In this document: positions 1 through 5,027 of the stretch, piece after piece
How the letters are laid out: every line of letters starts with the position of its first letter
Position numbering within the stretch: position 1 is the first letter of the stretch
DNA from: Prevotella sp.
GTDB taxonomy: Bacteria > Bacteroidota > Bacteroidia > Bacteroidales > Bacteroidaceae
Length of the DNA stretch: 5,140 bases
Assembly (NCBI GenBank): GCA_016283605.1
Contig: JAEENF010000285.1
Location: forward strand, 1-5,140
Reading direction: 5' to 3'
Position numbers and translations under genes: made by a program
The notes under the pieces: generated by a model
Told to the model about the DNA's origin: nothing
The model's database searches: none
The model's input: the letters and a program-made list of their open reading frames with translations, nothing else

Positions 1-381
1 CTCAATCAAATAGGCATTGTTGATCATTGAGTTGTTCAGCAGAAGTTTCTTCTGCGACAATGAAAGTTGCTCGTAACGGTTCACCCCCCAGCTGTTTCGC
101 CCATACCATTGCTCAAAAGCCGAGTCATTCGCCGCAAACAGCGTCTTCGATCCCGTGTGGCTTAGCGTCTCCTTTTGCCCCAGATCGTCAATCAGCTTCA
201 GCATCGTCGTGTAGTGACCGTCCTCTTCCAGACGCTCATAGATAGAGTTACCCAGCCATGAGGGTTGACCTGTCAGGACGTCATCATCCTTACAGCCCTG
301 AACGACTGAGGTACCTATCAGCAGTCCGCAGACGGCAATCTTCCAATGATGCCGTTGTTTAGCGATTTGTTTTTGTACCAT
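1..381 (-). CDS. FAS1 (fasciclin) domain surface lipoprotein, 5' part only
   Basis: This is the first 127 codons of a gene that runs off the left edge. The start ATG (379-381) opens a lipoprotein signal peptide: basic residues (KQIAKQRHHWK), a hydrophobic stretch, then a VVQGC lipobox with Cys30. The residues after it, KDDD, resemble the acidic export signal that sends Bacteroidetes lipoproteins to the cell surface. Residues 45-67 (SIYERLEEDGHYTTMLKLI) and 78-92 (SKTLFAANDSAFEQW) match the start of a FAS1 fold, the second being the conserved H1 region usually seen as TVFAPTDEAF. FAS1 domains generally mediate adhesion or binding. In Bacteroidetes such proteins often sit beside SusC/SusD-type transporters, but none is visible here. 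The gene lies beyond the arg terminator and probably has its own promoter. The family call is firm; ligand and full length are unknown. Confidence 0.85.
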   Translation of the reverse strand, partial: MVQKQIAKQRHHWKIAVCGLLIGTSVVQGCKDDDVLTGQPSWLGNSIYERLEEDGHYTTMLKLIDDLGQKETLSHTGSKTLFAANDSAFEQWYGRNSWGVNRYEQLSLSQKKLLLNNSMINNAYLIE

Positions 382-438
382 AAAATTTTTCTTTAATTAG
401 TTATTTTTTATCGTTTTGTTTCGTTTTGATTGATTTAC

Positions 439-454
439 TTTATTTATAAATAAA
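439..454. repeat. 16-bp perfect AT palindrome in the spacer before the FAS1 gene
   Basis: The 205-nt spacer between the arg terminator and the FAS1 lipoprotein gene (382-586) holds no credible gene and is strongly AT-rich. Within it tttatttataaataaa is its own reverse complement. It lies between the proposed -7 box and the start codon, so it would be in the 5' leader of the lipoprotein mRNA. A run this AT-rich can be palindromic by chance. A regulator site is possible but unsupported. Confidence 0.4.
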
Positions 455-479
455 TAGGCCGTTGATAATAATGTGGATG

Positions 480-487
480 CAAAATTA
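480..487 (-). promoter_or_regulatory. Possible -7 promoter box for the FAS1 lipoprotein gene
   Basis: Read on the minus strand, TAATTTTG fits the Bacteroidetes -7 consensus TAnnTTTG. No TTTG lies 19-21 bp upstream, so the -33 half is missing or degenerate, which would fit a gene that needs an activator. A short inverted repeat (attaga at 484-489, tctaat at 498-503) overlaps the box. A start here gives a leader of roughly 90 nt. Confidence 0.35.
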
Positions 488-586
488 GATATAAATTTCT
501 AATATTGGTGTTAAAATTACATTTTTTTTGTATTTGGATACATTCTGCAAAGTTTGTGTAACACTCAAAGATGTAATAAAATAAAT

Positions 587-617
587 AAGGAGCACTTATT
601 TTCGATAAGTGCCCCTT
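587..617 (-). terminator. Rho-independent terminator of the arg operon
   Basis: On the minus strand an AAGGGGCACTTAT arm pairs with ATAAGTGCTCCTT around a 5-nt loop. The core 8 bp (592-599 with 605-612) is perfect. The only break on the plus strand, A591 against C613, becomes a G-U wobble in the minus-strand RNA, so the stem is continuous at 13 bp. It is followed by a T-rich run (ATTTATTTTATT). The hairpin starts 23 nt after the argC stop codon, which places the end of the arg transcript here and separates it from the FAS1 gene. Confidence 0.85.
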
Positions 618-640
618 GTTTGGAAATACTCGTGGGTGTT

Positions 641-1609
641 CTAGAAGGCGGAAGCCTTAAGTCTAAGACCTGCCGTTTCATCGAGGCCGAACATGATGTT
701 CATGTTCTGCACGGCCTGTCCTACAGCACCCTTCAGGAGGTTGTCGATACATGATGTGACAAGAACTTTGTTTTCGAAGATATCGATATGTACGAGACAT
801 TTGTTCGTGTTCACTACCTGTTTCAGGTCTAATGAATGATCTGTGTAGTGTGTAAAGGCTGTGTCCTTATAGAATGTTTTATAGCCAGCGATAATCTCCT
901 CGGCATCAGCCTTGGTGCGGATGACCTCTGTACAGAAGATGCCGCGAGCGAAGTCGCCACGATAAGGAATAAAGTCGATGTCTACATCAAGATGCCCCTG
1001 CACCTGCTTCAAACTCTGACGGATTTCTGCCAGATGTTGGTGGGTGAAGGGTTTGTAGATGCTCAAGTTGTTGTTGCGCCACGAGAAGTGGGTTGTACTG
1101 CCTGGCTTTTGGCCAGCGCCTGTGGAACCCGTGATGGCATTGACGGCTACATCGTATTGTAATAGCCCCATTTTGGCGGCAGGCAGCAATCCGAGCTGGA
1201 TACAAGTCGCAAAGCATCCAGGATTAGCCACATGTTGTGCTTTCGCAATCTCAGCCTTGTTGATTTCCGGGAGGCCATAGATATAGTCGTGTGTCGGCGC
1301 AGCGATGCGGAAATCTTGTGCCAAGTCGATGATCTTGACTTGTGAAGGGATCGTGTGCTCCTTTAGGAAGGCTTCGCTTTTTCCGTGCCCGAAGCAGAAG
1401 AATACGACGTCTACCTCCTCAAAAGGCATCTGGTCGGTGAACTTCAGGTCAGCTTCGCCGATGAGACCTTCGTGTACGTCGCTAATCAGATTCCCAGCGT
1501 TGCTCTCAGAGTTCGCAAAAACGATCTCTGCATCAGGATGGTTCAGTAGTAGACGAATCAACTCTCCACCCGTATATCCCGCTGCGCCTAATATTCCTAC
1601 TTTTATCAT
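641..1609 (-). CDS. argC: N-acetyl- (or N-succinyl-) gamma-glutamyl-phosphate reductase
   Basis: ArgC is the cytoplasmic NADPH-dependent enzyme for the third arginine step, reducing N-acyl-glutamyl 5-phosphate to the semialdehyde. I chose the ATG at 1607-1609 (322 aa) because the protein then opens MIKVGILGAAGYTGGELIR, the family's N-terminal Rossmann motif. The longer frame from 1681 would add 24 unrelated residues and overlap argG. Catalytic Cys132 sits in ANPGCFAT. GSTGAGQKPG (161-170) and the THQHLAEI region with the likely catalytic His (190 or 192) follow. The C-terminal half carries YRGDFARGIF and ends normally. It lies 34 nt after argG, is the last gene of the operon and stops 23 nt before the terminator hairpin. 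Bacteroides is known to use succinylated intermediates, so the acyl group is uncertain. Confidence 0.96.
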   Translation of the reverse strand: MIKVGILGAAGYTGGELIRLLLNHPDAEIVFANSESNAGNLISDVHEGLIGEADLKFTDQMPFEEVDVVFFCFGHGKSEAFLKEHTIPSQVKIIDLAQDFRIAAPTHDYIYGLPEINKAEIAKAQHVANPGCFATCIQLGLLPAAKMGLLQYDVAVNAITGSTGAGQKPGSTTHFSWRNNNLSIYKPFTHQHLAEIRQSLKQVQGHLDVDIDFIPYRGDFARGIFCTEVIRTKADAEEIIAGYKTFYKDTAFTHYTDHSLDLKQVVNTNKCLVHIDIFENKVLVTSCIDNLLKGAVGQAVQNMNIMFGLDETAGLRLKASAF

Positions 1610-1610
1610 A

Positions 1611-1630
1611 TCCGTGTAATTCCGTGTTAA
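1611..1630. repeat. Two-copy 10-bp direct repeat in the argG-argC gap
   Basis: The plus strand reads tccgtgtaat then tccgtgttaa, two adjacent 10-mers that agree at 8 of 10 positions. On the transcribed strand this is ACACGGA twice, directly ahead of the argC start. It resembles a short piece of the dispersed ATTAACACGAATT-type tandem repeats seen between genes in many bacteria, but two copies are too few to be sure. Confidence 0.5.
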
Positions 1631-1643
1631 TCTGATGCAGTTA

Positions 1644-2846
1644 TTACCGGTGCTCGTCTTTGTGGATACCGTAGTAAACACGCAGCGGTGTGCTTGAAAC
1701 CTTGATAAAGCCCTTGGCCTCGTCGGCTGTCCAGCCCGTCTGTGTCTCTCCGTACTCTCCGAGTTTGCTCTTCGTCAGGTCGTTAGCGCTGTCGATACCT
1801 ACAGTCTCAAAGCCGTATGGACGTAGTTTCAGTATCGAGGTTCCTGTGACGTTGCGCTGACTAGAGGTCAGCATGGCTTCCATATCAGGCATTACGGGCT
1901 CTAGATACTGGCTCTCGTGCAGGAACATACCGTACCAGTTAGCCACTTGATCCTTCCAATACTGCTGCCACTTGGAGAGTGTCGACTTCTCCAGCAGACG
2001 GTGTGCCTCGATAATCAGTTTGGGAGCAGCAGCCTCAAAGCCTACGCGACCCTTGATGCCGATAATCGTGTCGCCTACGTTTGCATCACGTCCGATAGCG
2101 TAAGAAGCGCCGATCTCTTCAATCTTTTGGATGGCCTTCACTTTATCATCAAACTTCTCACCGTTGACAGCAACAATCTCGCCTTTTTCGAAAGTAATCT
2201 TCAACAGCGACTCTTGCTCTTTGGCTGTCACGTGCTTCAGATAGGCATCCTCAGGCAAACCTTGTGTGGGGTCGAGCAGTTCACCGCCGCAGATGCTGGT
2301 GCCCCAGATACCTACGTTGTAGCTGTACTTCAGTTTGGTGAAGTCTGCGAAGAAGCCGTGTTCGTTCAGATAATCCACCTCTTCCTTACGCGTCAGTTTC
2401 TTGTCGCGTGTGAGAGTAATGATCTCCACACCGGGTGCCATCACAAGGAAGGTCATGTCGAAACGGATCTGGTCGTTGCCGGCACCTGTTGAGCCGTGAG
2501 CAATGGCGTCGGCACCTATCTCTTTCGCGTAACGCGCGATAGCGATAGCCTGGAAGATGCGTTCGCTGGATACCGAGATGGGGTAGCAGTTGTTACGCAG
2601 CACATTGCCGAAGATCATATATTTGAGTGATTTCTCATAATACTCCTGAGTAACGTCGAGGGTGGCATACTTTACGGCCCCCAGCTTATAGGCGTTCTCC
2701 TCGTTGGTCTTCAGCTGTTCTGCGCTGAAACCACCCGTGTTGGCGCAGGCGGCATAGACGTCCCAGCCGTCCTGAGTCAGTTTCATTACGGTGTAACTGG
2801 TATCAAGCCCACCAGAAAAGGCTACTACAACTTTCTTCTTTGCCAT
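1644..2846 (-). CDS. argG: Argininosuccinate synthase
   Basis: ArgG joins citrulline and aspartate, using ATP, to give argininosuccinate, AMP and pyrophosphate in the cytoplasm. The 400-aa length is normal for the family. The N-terminus has the ATP-pyrophosphatase loop AFSGGLDTS (residues 9-17). The second signature, AHGSTGAGNDQIRFD (116-130), corresponds to the usual AHGCTGKGNDQVRFE, with Ser for Cys and Ala for Lys. It looks like the divergent ArgG form found in Bacteroidetes rather than a damaged copy. The ATG at 2844-2846 is the only sensible start, since the P-loop follows within ten codons. The gap from the upstream acyltransferase gene is 15 nt of A/T-rich sequence without a Shine-Dalgarno, normal in this phylum. 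The gene ends in tandem in-frame stops (TAATAA, 1641-1646). It is third in the operon. Confidence 0.97.
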   Translation of the reverse strand: MAKKKVVVAFSGGLDTSYTVMKLTQDGWDVYAACANTGGFSAEQLKTNEENAYKLGAVKYATLDVTQEYYEKSLKYMIFGNVLRNNCYPISVSSERIFQAIAIARYAKEIGADAIAHGSTGAGNDQIRFDMTFLVMAPGVEIITLTRDKKLTRKEEVDYLNEHGFFADFTKLKYSYNVGIWGTSICGGELLDPTQGLPEDAYLKHVTAKEQESLLKITFEKGEIVAVNGEKFDDKVKAIQKIEEIGASYAIGRDANVGDTIIGIKGRVGFEAAAPKLIIEAHRLLEKSTLSKWQQYWKDQVANWYGMFLHESQYLEPVMPDMEAMLTSSQRNVTGTSILKLRPYGFETVGIDSANDLTKSKLGEYGETQTGWTADEAKGFIKVSSTPLRVYYGIHKDEHR

Positions 2847-2861
2847 ATTCTTTATATTTTT

Positions 2862-3479
2862 TTATTTTTCTTCTAATTCCTGTAAATGATTGATGCGTGA
2901 TATGACTTCATCTGGAAGTTTTGCGGGCAGATGTTCCGTCGGGTCATAGAGCATTGCTGTGCAGATGCAGTATTTGCGACCTGTGCGGTGCAGCACGTCG
3001 ACATTCACGCAACCCTCACAGCCTTTCCAGAATGCCTCGTCATCAGTGAGGTCGGCAAAGGTTACTGGCTGATAGCCTAGGGCGGTATTCATGGCCATCA
3101 CTGCTGCTCCACTCGTCAGAGAGAAGATTTTGGCGTGAGGCCAACGGGTGCGTGCCAGTGTGAAGGTCATGTCTTTGATGCGTTTAGCTACATGATGCCC
3201 TCTGAAGTCGGGGTGAACAATCAGACCCGAGGTGGTCACATATTGCTGGTTCTCCCATGTTTCGATGTAGCTGAAACCGGCAAAGCGCTTGTCCTCTTTC
3301 GTCAGGGCGATGACGGCCTTGGCCTCCAGCATCTTCTTGGTCAGATACTCGTGGGTGCGTTTGGCAATACCAGTCCCTCGCACCTTTGCCGCCTCGGCGA
3401 TTGTGTCAAGAATGGTGTCGACGTAGATCTCGTGTTCGGGGCCTGCCACCAAGACTTCTATTTCTGTTTCTTTTTCCAT
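2862..3479 (-). CDS. GNAT-family acyltransferase, candidate N-acylglutamate synthase
   Basis: This 205-aa protein has a GNAT fold. The acyl-CoA-binding segment is SGLIVHPDFRGHHVAKRI (84-101); RGHHVA replaces the common RGxGxG/A, with His96 where Gly is usual. A second conserved-looking block, FSLTSGAAVMAMNTALGYQP (119-138), matches the GNAT region that ends in a GY/GF turn. Near the C-terminus Cys154, Cys157, Cys171 and Cys173 form a CX2C-X13-CXC set. The gene sits between argR and argG, 34 nt after one and 15 nt before the other. No classical ArgA or ArgJ is in the window, so its likely job is the first arginine step, transfer of an acetyl or succinyl group to glutamate. From memory, a GNAT protein in the equivalent arg cluster of Bacteroides thetaiotaomicron has been assigned N-acylglutamate synthase from mutant fitness data. 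Family is firm; substrate is inferred. Confidence 0.85.
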   Translation of the reverse strand: MEKETEIEVLVAGPEHEIYVDTILDTIAEAAKVRGTGIAKRTHEYLTKKMLEAKAVIALTKEDKRFAGFSYIETWENQQYVTTSGLIVHPDFRGHHVAKRIKDMTFTLARTRWPHAKIFSLTSGAAVMAMNTALGYQPVTFADLTDDEAFWKGCEGCVNVDVLHRTGRKYCICTAMLYDPTEHLPAKLPDEVISRINHLQELEEK

Positions 3480-3513
3480 ATCTATTTAATCAGTAAAGTC
3501 AGTATAATTATGC

Positions 3514-3990
3514 TTAACGCATGTTAGGGACGACATCGCTCAGGGCTTCAGTCACCTCCTGAGGTTTGACTCCTTCTTTGATGACGATGAAAATGGTGTC
3601 ATCGCCAGCGATGGTGCCGATGATTTCTGGAATGTCACTGTTGTCAATGTTCCAAGCGATTGAACTCGCATAGCCGGGACGTGTCTTGATGACACCAAGA
3701 TTGCCGGAGAAGTTGATGCTGACGAAACCGGGCACCTTCATCATCTCGCGGACGCTGTTGGGGGTGCTGATGCGTTTATACATCGTCTCATTGGGCAAGA
3801 CATATACATAGTTGCCACTCATAGAGGCTGCCTTAGCCACTTTCAGCTGTTTCAAGTCACGGCTCAGCGTGGCCTGCGTTAGTTTGAATCCCTCCTTCTG
3901 TAAGGCGTTCAGCAACTCGTCCTGACTTCCCAGTTGTTGACTCGAAATGATGAGTCTCAGCGCCTCCAATCGGTTGTTTTTTACTTTCAT
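3514..3990 (-). CDS. argR: Arginine repressor ArgR
   Basis: ArgR is a hexameric transcription factor that binds operators when arginine is abundant. The 158-aa length is typical. Residues 1-65 form the winged helix-turn-helix; TQATLSRDLKQL (38-49) is the recognition helix with the hallmark Ser43-Arg44. The C-terminal oligomerisation and arginine-binding domain shows KTRPGYAS (102-109) and GTIAGDDTIFIVIKE (125-139) with the paired aspartates Asp130-Asp131 that contact arginine in this family. The ATG at 3988-3990 is supported by MKVKNNRLEALRLII, a normal ArgR opening. It is the first gene of the arg operon and follows a promoter overlapped by inverted repeats, so autoregulation is likely. In other bacteria ArgR may activate or repress; only repression is suggested by the operator position here. 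Confidence 0.96.
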   Translation of the reverse strand: MKVKNNRLEALRLIISSQQLGSQDELLNALQKEGFKLTQATLSRDLKQLKVAKAASMSGNYVYVLPNETMYKRISTPNSVREMMKVPGFVSINFSGNLGVIKTRPGYASSIAWNIDNSDIPEIIGTIAGDDTIFIVIKEGVKPQEVTEALSDVVPNMR

Positions 3991-4012
3991 GTTGGTATAT
4001 TTATTCAGAAAT

Positions 4013-4044
4013 CGGCTGCAAAATTACCTAAAATTTTGCAGCCG
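4013..4044. promoter_or_regulatory. 13-bp perfect inverted repeat over the argR promoter (candidate ArgR operator)
   Basis: The arm cggctgcaaaatt (4013-4025) is matched exactly by aattttgcagccg (4032-4044) with a 6-nt spacer. On the minus strand the repeat covers the -7 box and most of the promoter spacer, so a bound protein would block RNA polymerase. ArgR is the obvious candidate because its gene follows directly. The motif differs from the E. coli ARG box (TGAAT/ATTCA); here the symmetric core is TGCA. An alternative is a hairpin that helps end the DUF4923 transcript, but no T-run follows. Confidence 0.6.
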
Positions 4045-4050
4045 ACCAAA
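4019..4050 (-). promoter_or_regulatory. Promoter of the argR-GNAT-argG-argC operon
   Basis: On the minus strand TTTG (4047-4050) is followed after exactly 20 bp by TAATTTTG (4019-4026). This is a full match to the Bacteroidetes -33/-7 consensus TTTG-N19-21-TAnnTTTG. Transcription should begin near 4011-4015, leaving a leader of about 20-25 nt before the argR start codon. Confidence 0.75.
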
Positions 4051-4051
4051 T

Positions 4052-4075
4052 ATTTCTGCATATTTTTGCAGAAAT
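4052..4075. promoter_or_regulatory. Second inverted repeat upstream of the argR -33 box (candidate ArgR operator)
   Basis: The arm atttctgca (4052-4060) is matched exactly by tgcagaaat (4067-4075) with a 6-nt spacer, the same spacer length as the neighbouring repeat. Its centre TGCAT-ATTT-TTGCA has the 5-4-5 geometry of an ARG box with TGCAT in place of TGAAT. It starts 2 nt upstream of the -33 box. Two adjacent sites suit a hexameric ArgR, which binds paired boxes. Confidence 0.55.
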
Positions 4076-4076
4076 T

Positions 4077-4088
4077 CTTTTTAAAAAG
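4077..4088. repeat. 12-bp AT palindrome between the DUF4923 gene and argR
   Basis: ctttttaaaaag is a perfect palindrome 8 nt after the DUF4923-like stop codon. It could be a third protein site or a weak hairpin at the end of that transcript. No good terminator is otherwise visible between that gene and argR, so some read-through into the arg operon is possible. Confidence 0.4.
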
Positions 4089-4096
4089 TCTGTTAG

Positions 4097-4699
4097 TTAC
4101 CTTTTCATGTCGAAACCAACGCGTACGCCTTCGTAGTTCTTACTCAGATCACTGATGGTCTGGAGATTGGCGTTTCCGCTCAGAGCCGACATTGTCTGGA
4201 GCACCGTCAACAGTTTTTTGGCCTCAAACAGGATGGAGATGCCGTTGGCCTCCTTCTTGGCATAGCAGTTGATTGAAAGCAACATGCCTTTCAGCTTAAT
4301 CTGCTGGGAGGCAACATCAAATGTGAAAGTTCCGCTGAATGGCGTACCCGCAATCGTAGAAGAGAAAGTGCCGTCTTCCTTGAACGTGATGGTCGTGTTT
4401 GCTGCCGAGAGGCCTACCTGTTGGTAGTAAGGCTTCATTTTTTCTTCAATCTGTACTGCTGCCACCTCGCCGCCGGCTTTGGCTAGGAGGTTTTCGCTGG
4501 TGAAGGCACAGCCTGGGCCGTCGTAATGCCATGTGCCTATCAGGTTCTGTGCCGATACCTTGTCTAGTCCGATAACGCTGGAGATGGCATTGATGATACC
4601 TGTTCCGTTACTCATAGCACTCAGGACTTGTCCCATGTTTCCACAACTTGTTGCCAGCAGACTAATTGCGACAACAATTCCGATCATGTACTTTTTCAT
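4097..4699 (-). CDS. DUF4923-like lipoprotein (lipocalin-like fold)
   Basis: This 200-aa protein opens with a lipoprotein signal, MKKYMIGIVVAISLLATSCG, lipobox Cys19. The next residues (GNMG) lack the acidic surface-export signal, so it probably stays periplasm-facing in a membrane. LIGTWHYDGPGCAFTSEN (53-70), LLAKAGGEVA (71-80), KMKPYYQQVGL (87-97) and FKEDGTFS (106-113) match, by eye, the DUF4923 family of Bacteroidetes; the GTW and DGTF elements and alternating strand pattern suggest a small beta-barrel. Residues 20-50 are a low-complexity linker. No enzyme motif is visible and the family's function is unknown. It lies upstream of argR on the same strand, 106 nt away with a promoter between, and is divergent from the ribosomal RNA operon. 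A link to arginine metabolism is not shown. Confidence 0.8.
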   Translation of the reverse strand: MKKYMIGIVVAISLLATSCGNMGQVLSAMSNGTGIINAISSVIGLDKVSAQNLIGTWHYDGPGCAFTSENLLAKAGGEVAAVQIEEKMKPYYQQVGLSAANTTITFKEDGTFSSTIAGTPFSGTFTFDVASQQIKLKGMLLSINCYAKKEANGISILFEAKKLLTVLQTMSALSGNANLQTISDLSKNYEGVRVGFDMKR

Positions 4700-4744
4700 C
4701 TTTATGTTGTTAATTAATTATGATGTTATTTTGAATTACCGCCG

Positions 4745-4752
4745 CGAAGTTA
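4745..4752 (-). promoter_or_regulatory. Possible -7 promoter box for the DUF4923-like gene
   Basis: On the minus strand TAACTTCG is one base from TAnnTTTG and lies 45 nt before the start codon. A good TTTG is not present 19-21 bp upstream; the nearest (in TTTTTGACC) is 13 bp away. The surrounding gcgaagttacaaactttt is a context commonly seen ahead of Bacteroidetes genes. This is a weak call. Confidence 0.35.
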
Positions 4753-4822
4753 CAAACTTTTTGGTCAAAAATCATCTTTTTATCAGAAATTAACTCAAAA
4801 AGCCGGGATTTGTATTGCCAGG

Positions 4823-4855
4823 GTAGCGCCTGTGTAGCGTCTGGGTGGCGGTGGT
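4823..4855. repeat. Three imperfect 11-bp tandem units in a GT-rich spacer
   Basis: The plus strand reads gtagcgcctgt, gtagcgtctgg and gtggcggtggt in direct succession. The first two agree at 9 of 11 positions; the third is more degenerate. They start a strand-biased GT-rich stretch that continues to about 4880. No open frame explains it. Confidence 0.5.
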
Positions 4856-4990
4856 GTGTCAGGGGATGTGTGGGTGTCCTAAAATCCATCGCGCGCGTAA
4901 TATATAATAAGGTGTATACCTTTTCCGTTCTTGATGTTTGTCAAGACTTGTAGTTTTTTCGTCCTGAAACTGAAAATTTTTCTCGAAAAG
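4856..4990. other. Non-coding spacer upstream of the rRNA promoter
   Basis: No gene is visible here. The stretch continues GT-rich to 4880, then holds an alternating CGCGCGCG run (4890-4897), an AT run, a small inverted repeat aaggt-gtat-acctt (4909-4922) and another hairpin, tcttga/tcaaga (4929-4946). The last part (4965-4990) is A/T-rich just ahead of the -33 box, where an UP-like element would sit. Functions are not established. Confidence 0.45.
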
Positions 4991-4991
4991 T

Positions 4992-5022
4992 TTTGGCGGT
5001 TCGGAAAAAAGCAGTACCTTTG
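4992..5022 (+). promoter_or_regulatory. Ribosomal RNA operon promoter
   Basis: TTTG (4992-4995), 19 bp, then TACCTTTG (5015-5022) is a complete Bacteroidetes promoter on the plus strand. It is preceded by an A/T-rich stretch and followed by a leader of rRNA type, so transcription should start around 5027-5031. No other plus-strand promoter of this quality was found nearby. Confidence 0.8.
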
Positions 5023-5027
5023 CACCC

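Noticed and set aside
27..245. 72-codon plus-strand frame at the left edge
   Set aside because: Antisense to the FAS1 lipoprotein, whose lipobox and FAS1 motif show that the minus strand is the coding one.
554..754. 66-codon plus-strand frame
   Set aside because: It runs through the terminator hairpin and antisense to argC; no family resemblance or start signal.
1610..1681. Longer argC reading frame with 24 extra N-terminal residues
   Set aside because: The extension overlaps the end of argG and is unlike ArgC; the Rossmann motif begins right after the ATG at 1607-1609.
1917..2492. 191-codon open frame on the plus strand
   Set aside because: It is fully antisense to argG, whose protein is unmistakable, and its translation resembles no known family.
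4533..4793. 86-codon plus-strand frame
   Set aside because: Mostly antisense to the DUF4923-like signal peptide region; its hydrophobic part simply mirrors that.
4917..4924. TACCTTTT as a second rRNA promoter -7 box
   Set aside because: The last base does not fit and no TTTG occurs 19-21 bp upstream.
4929..4958. Small hairpin tcttga/tcaaga followed by a T-run as a plus-strand terminator
   Set aside because: Only 6 bp, AT-rich, and the T-run begins several bases after the stem; no upstream plus-strand gene needs it.
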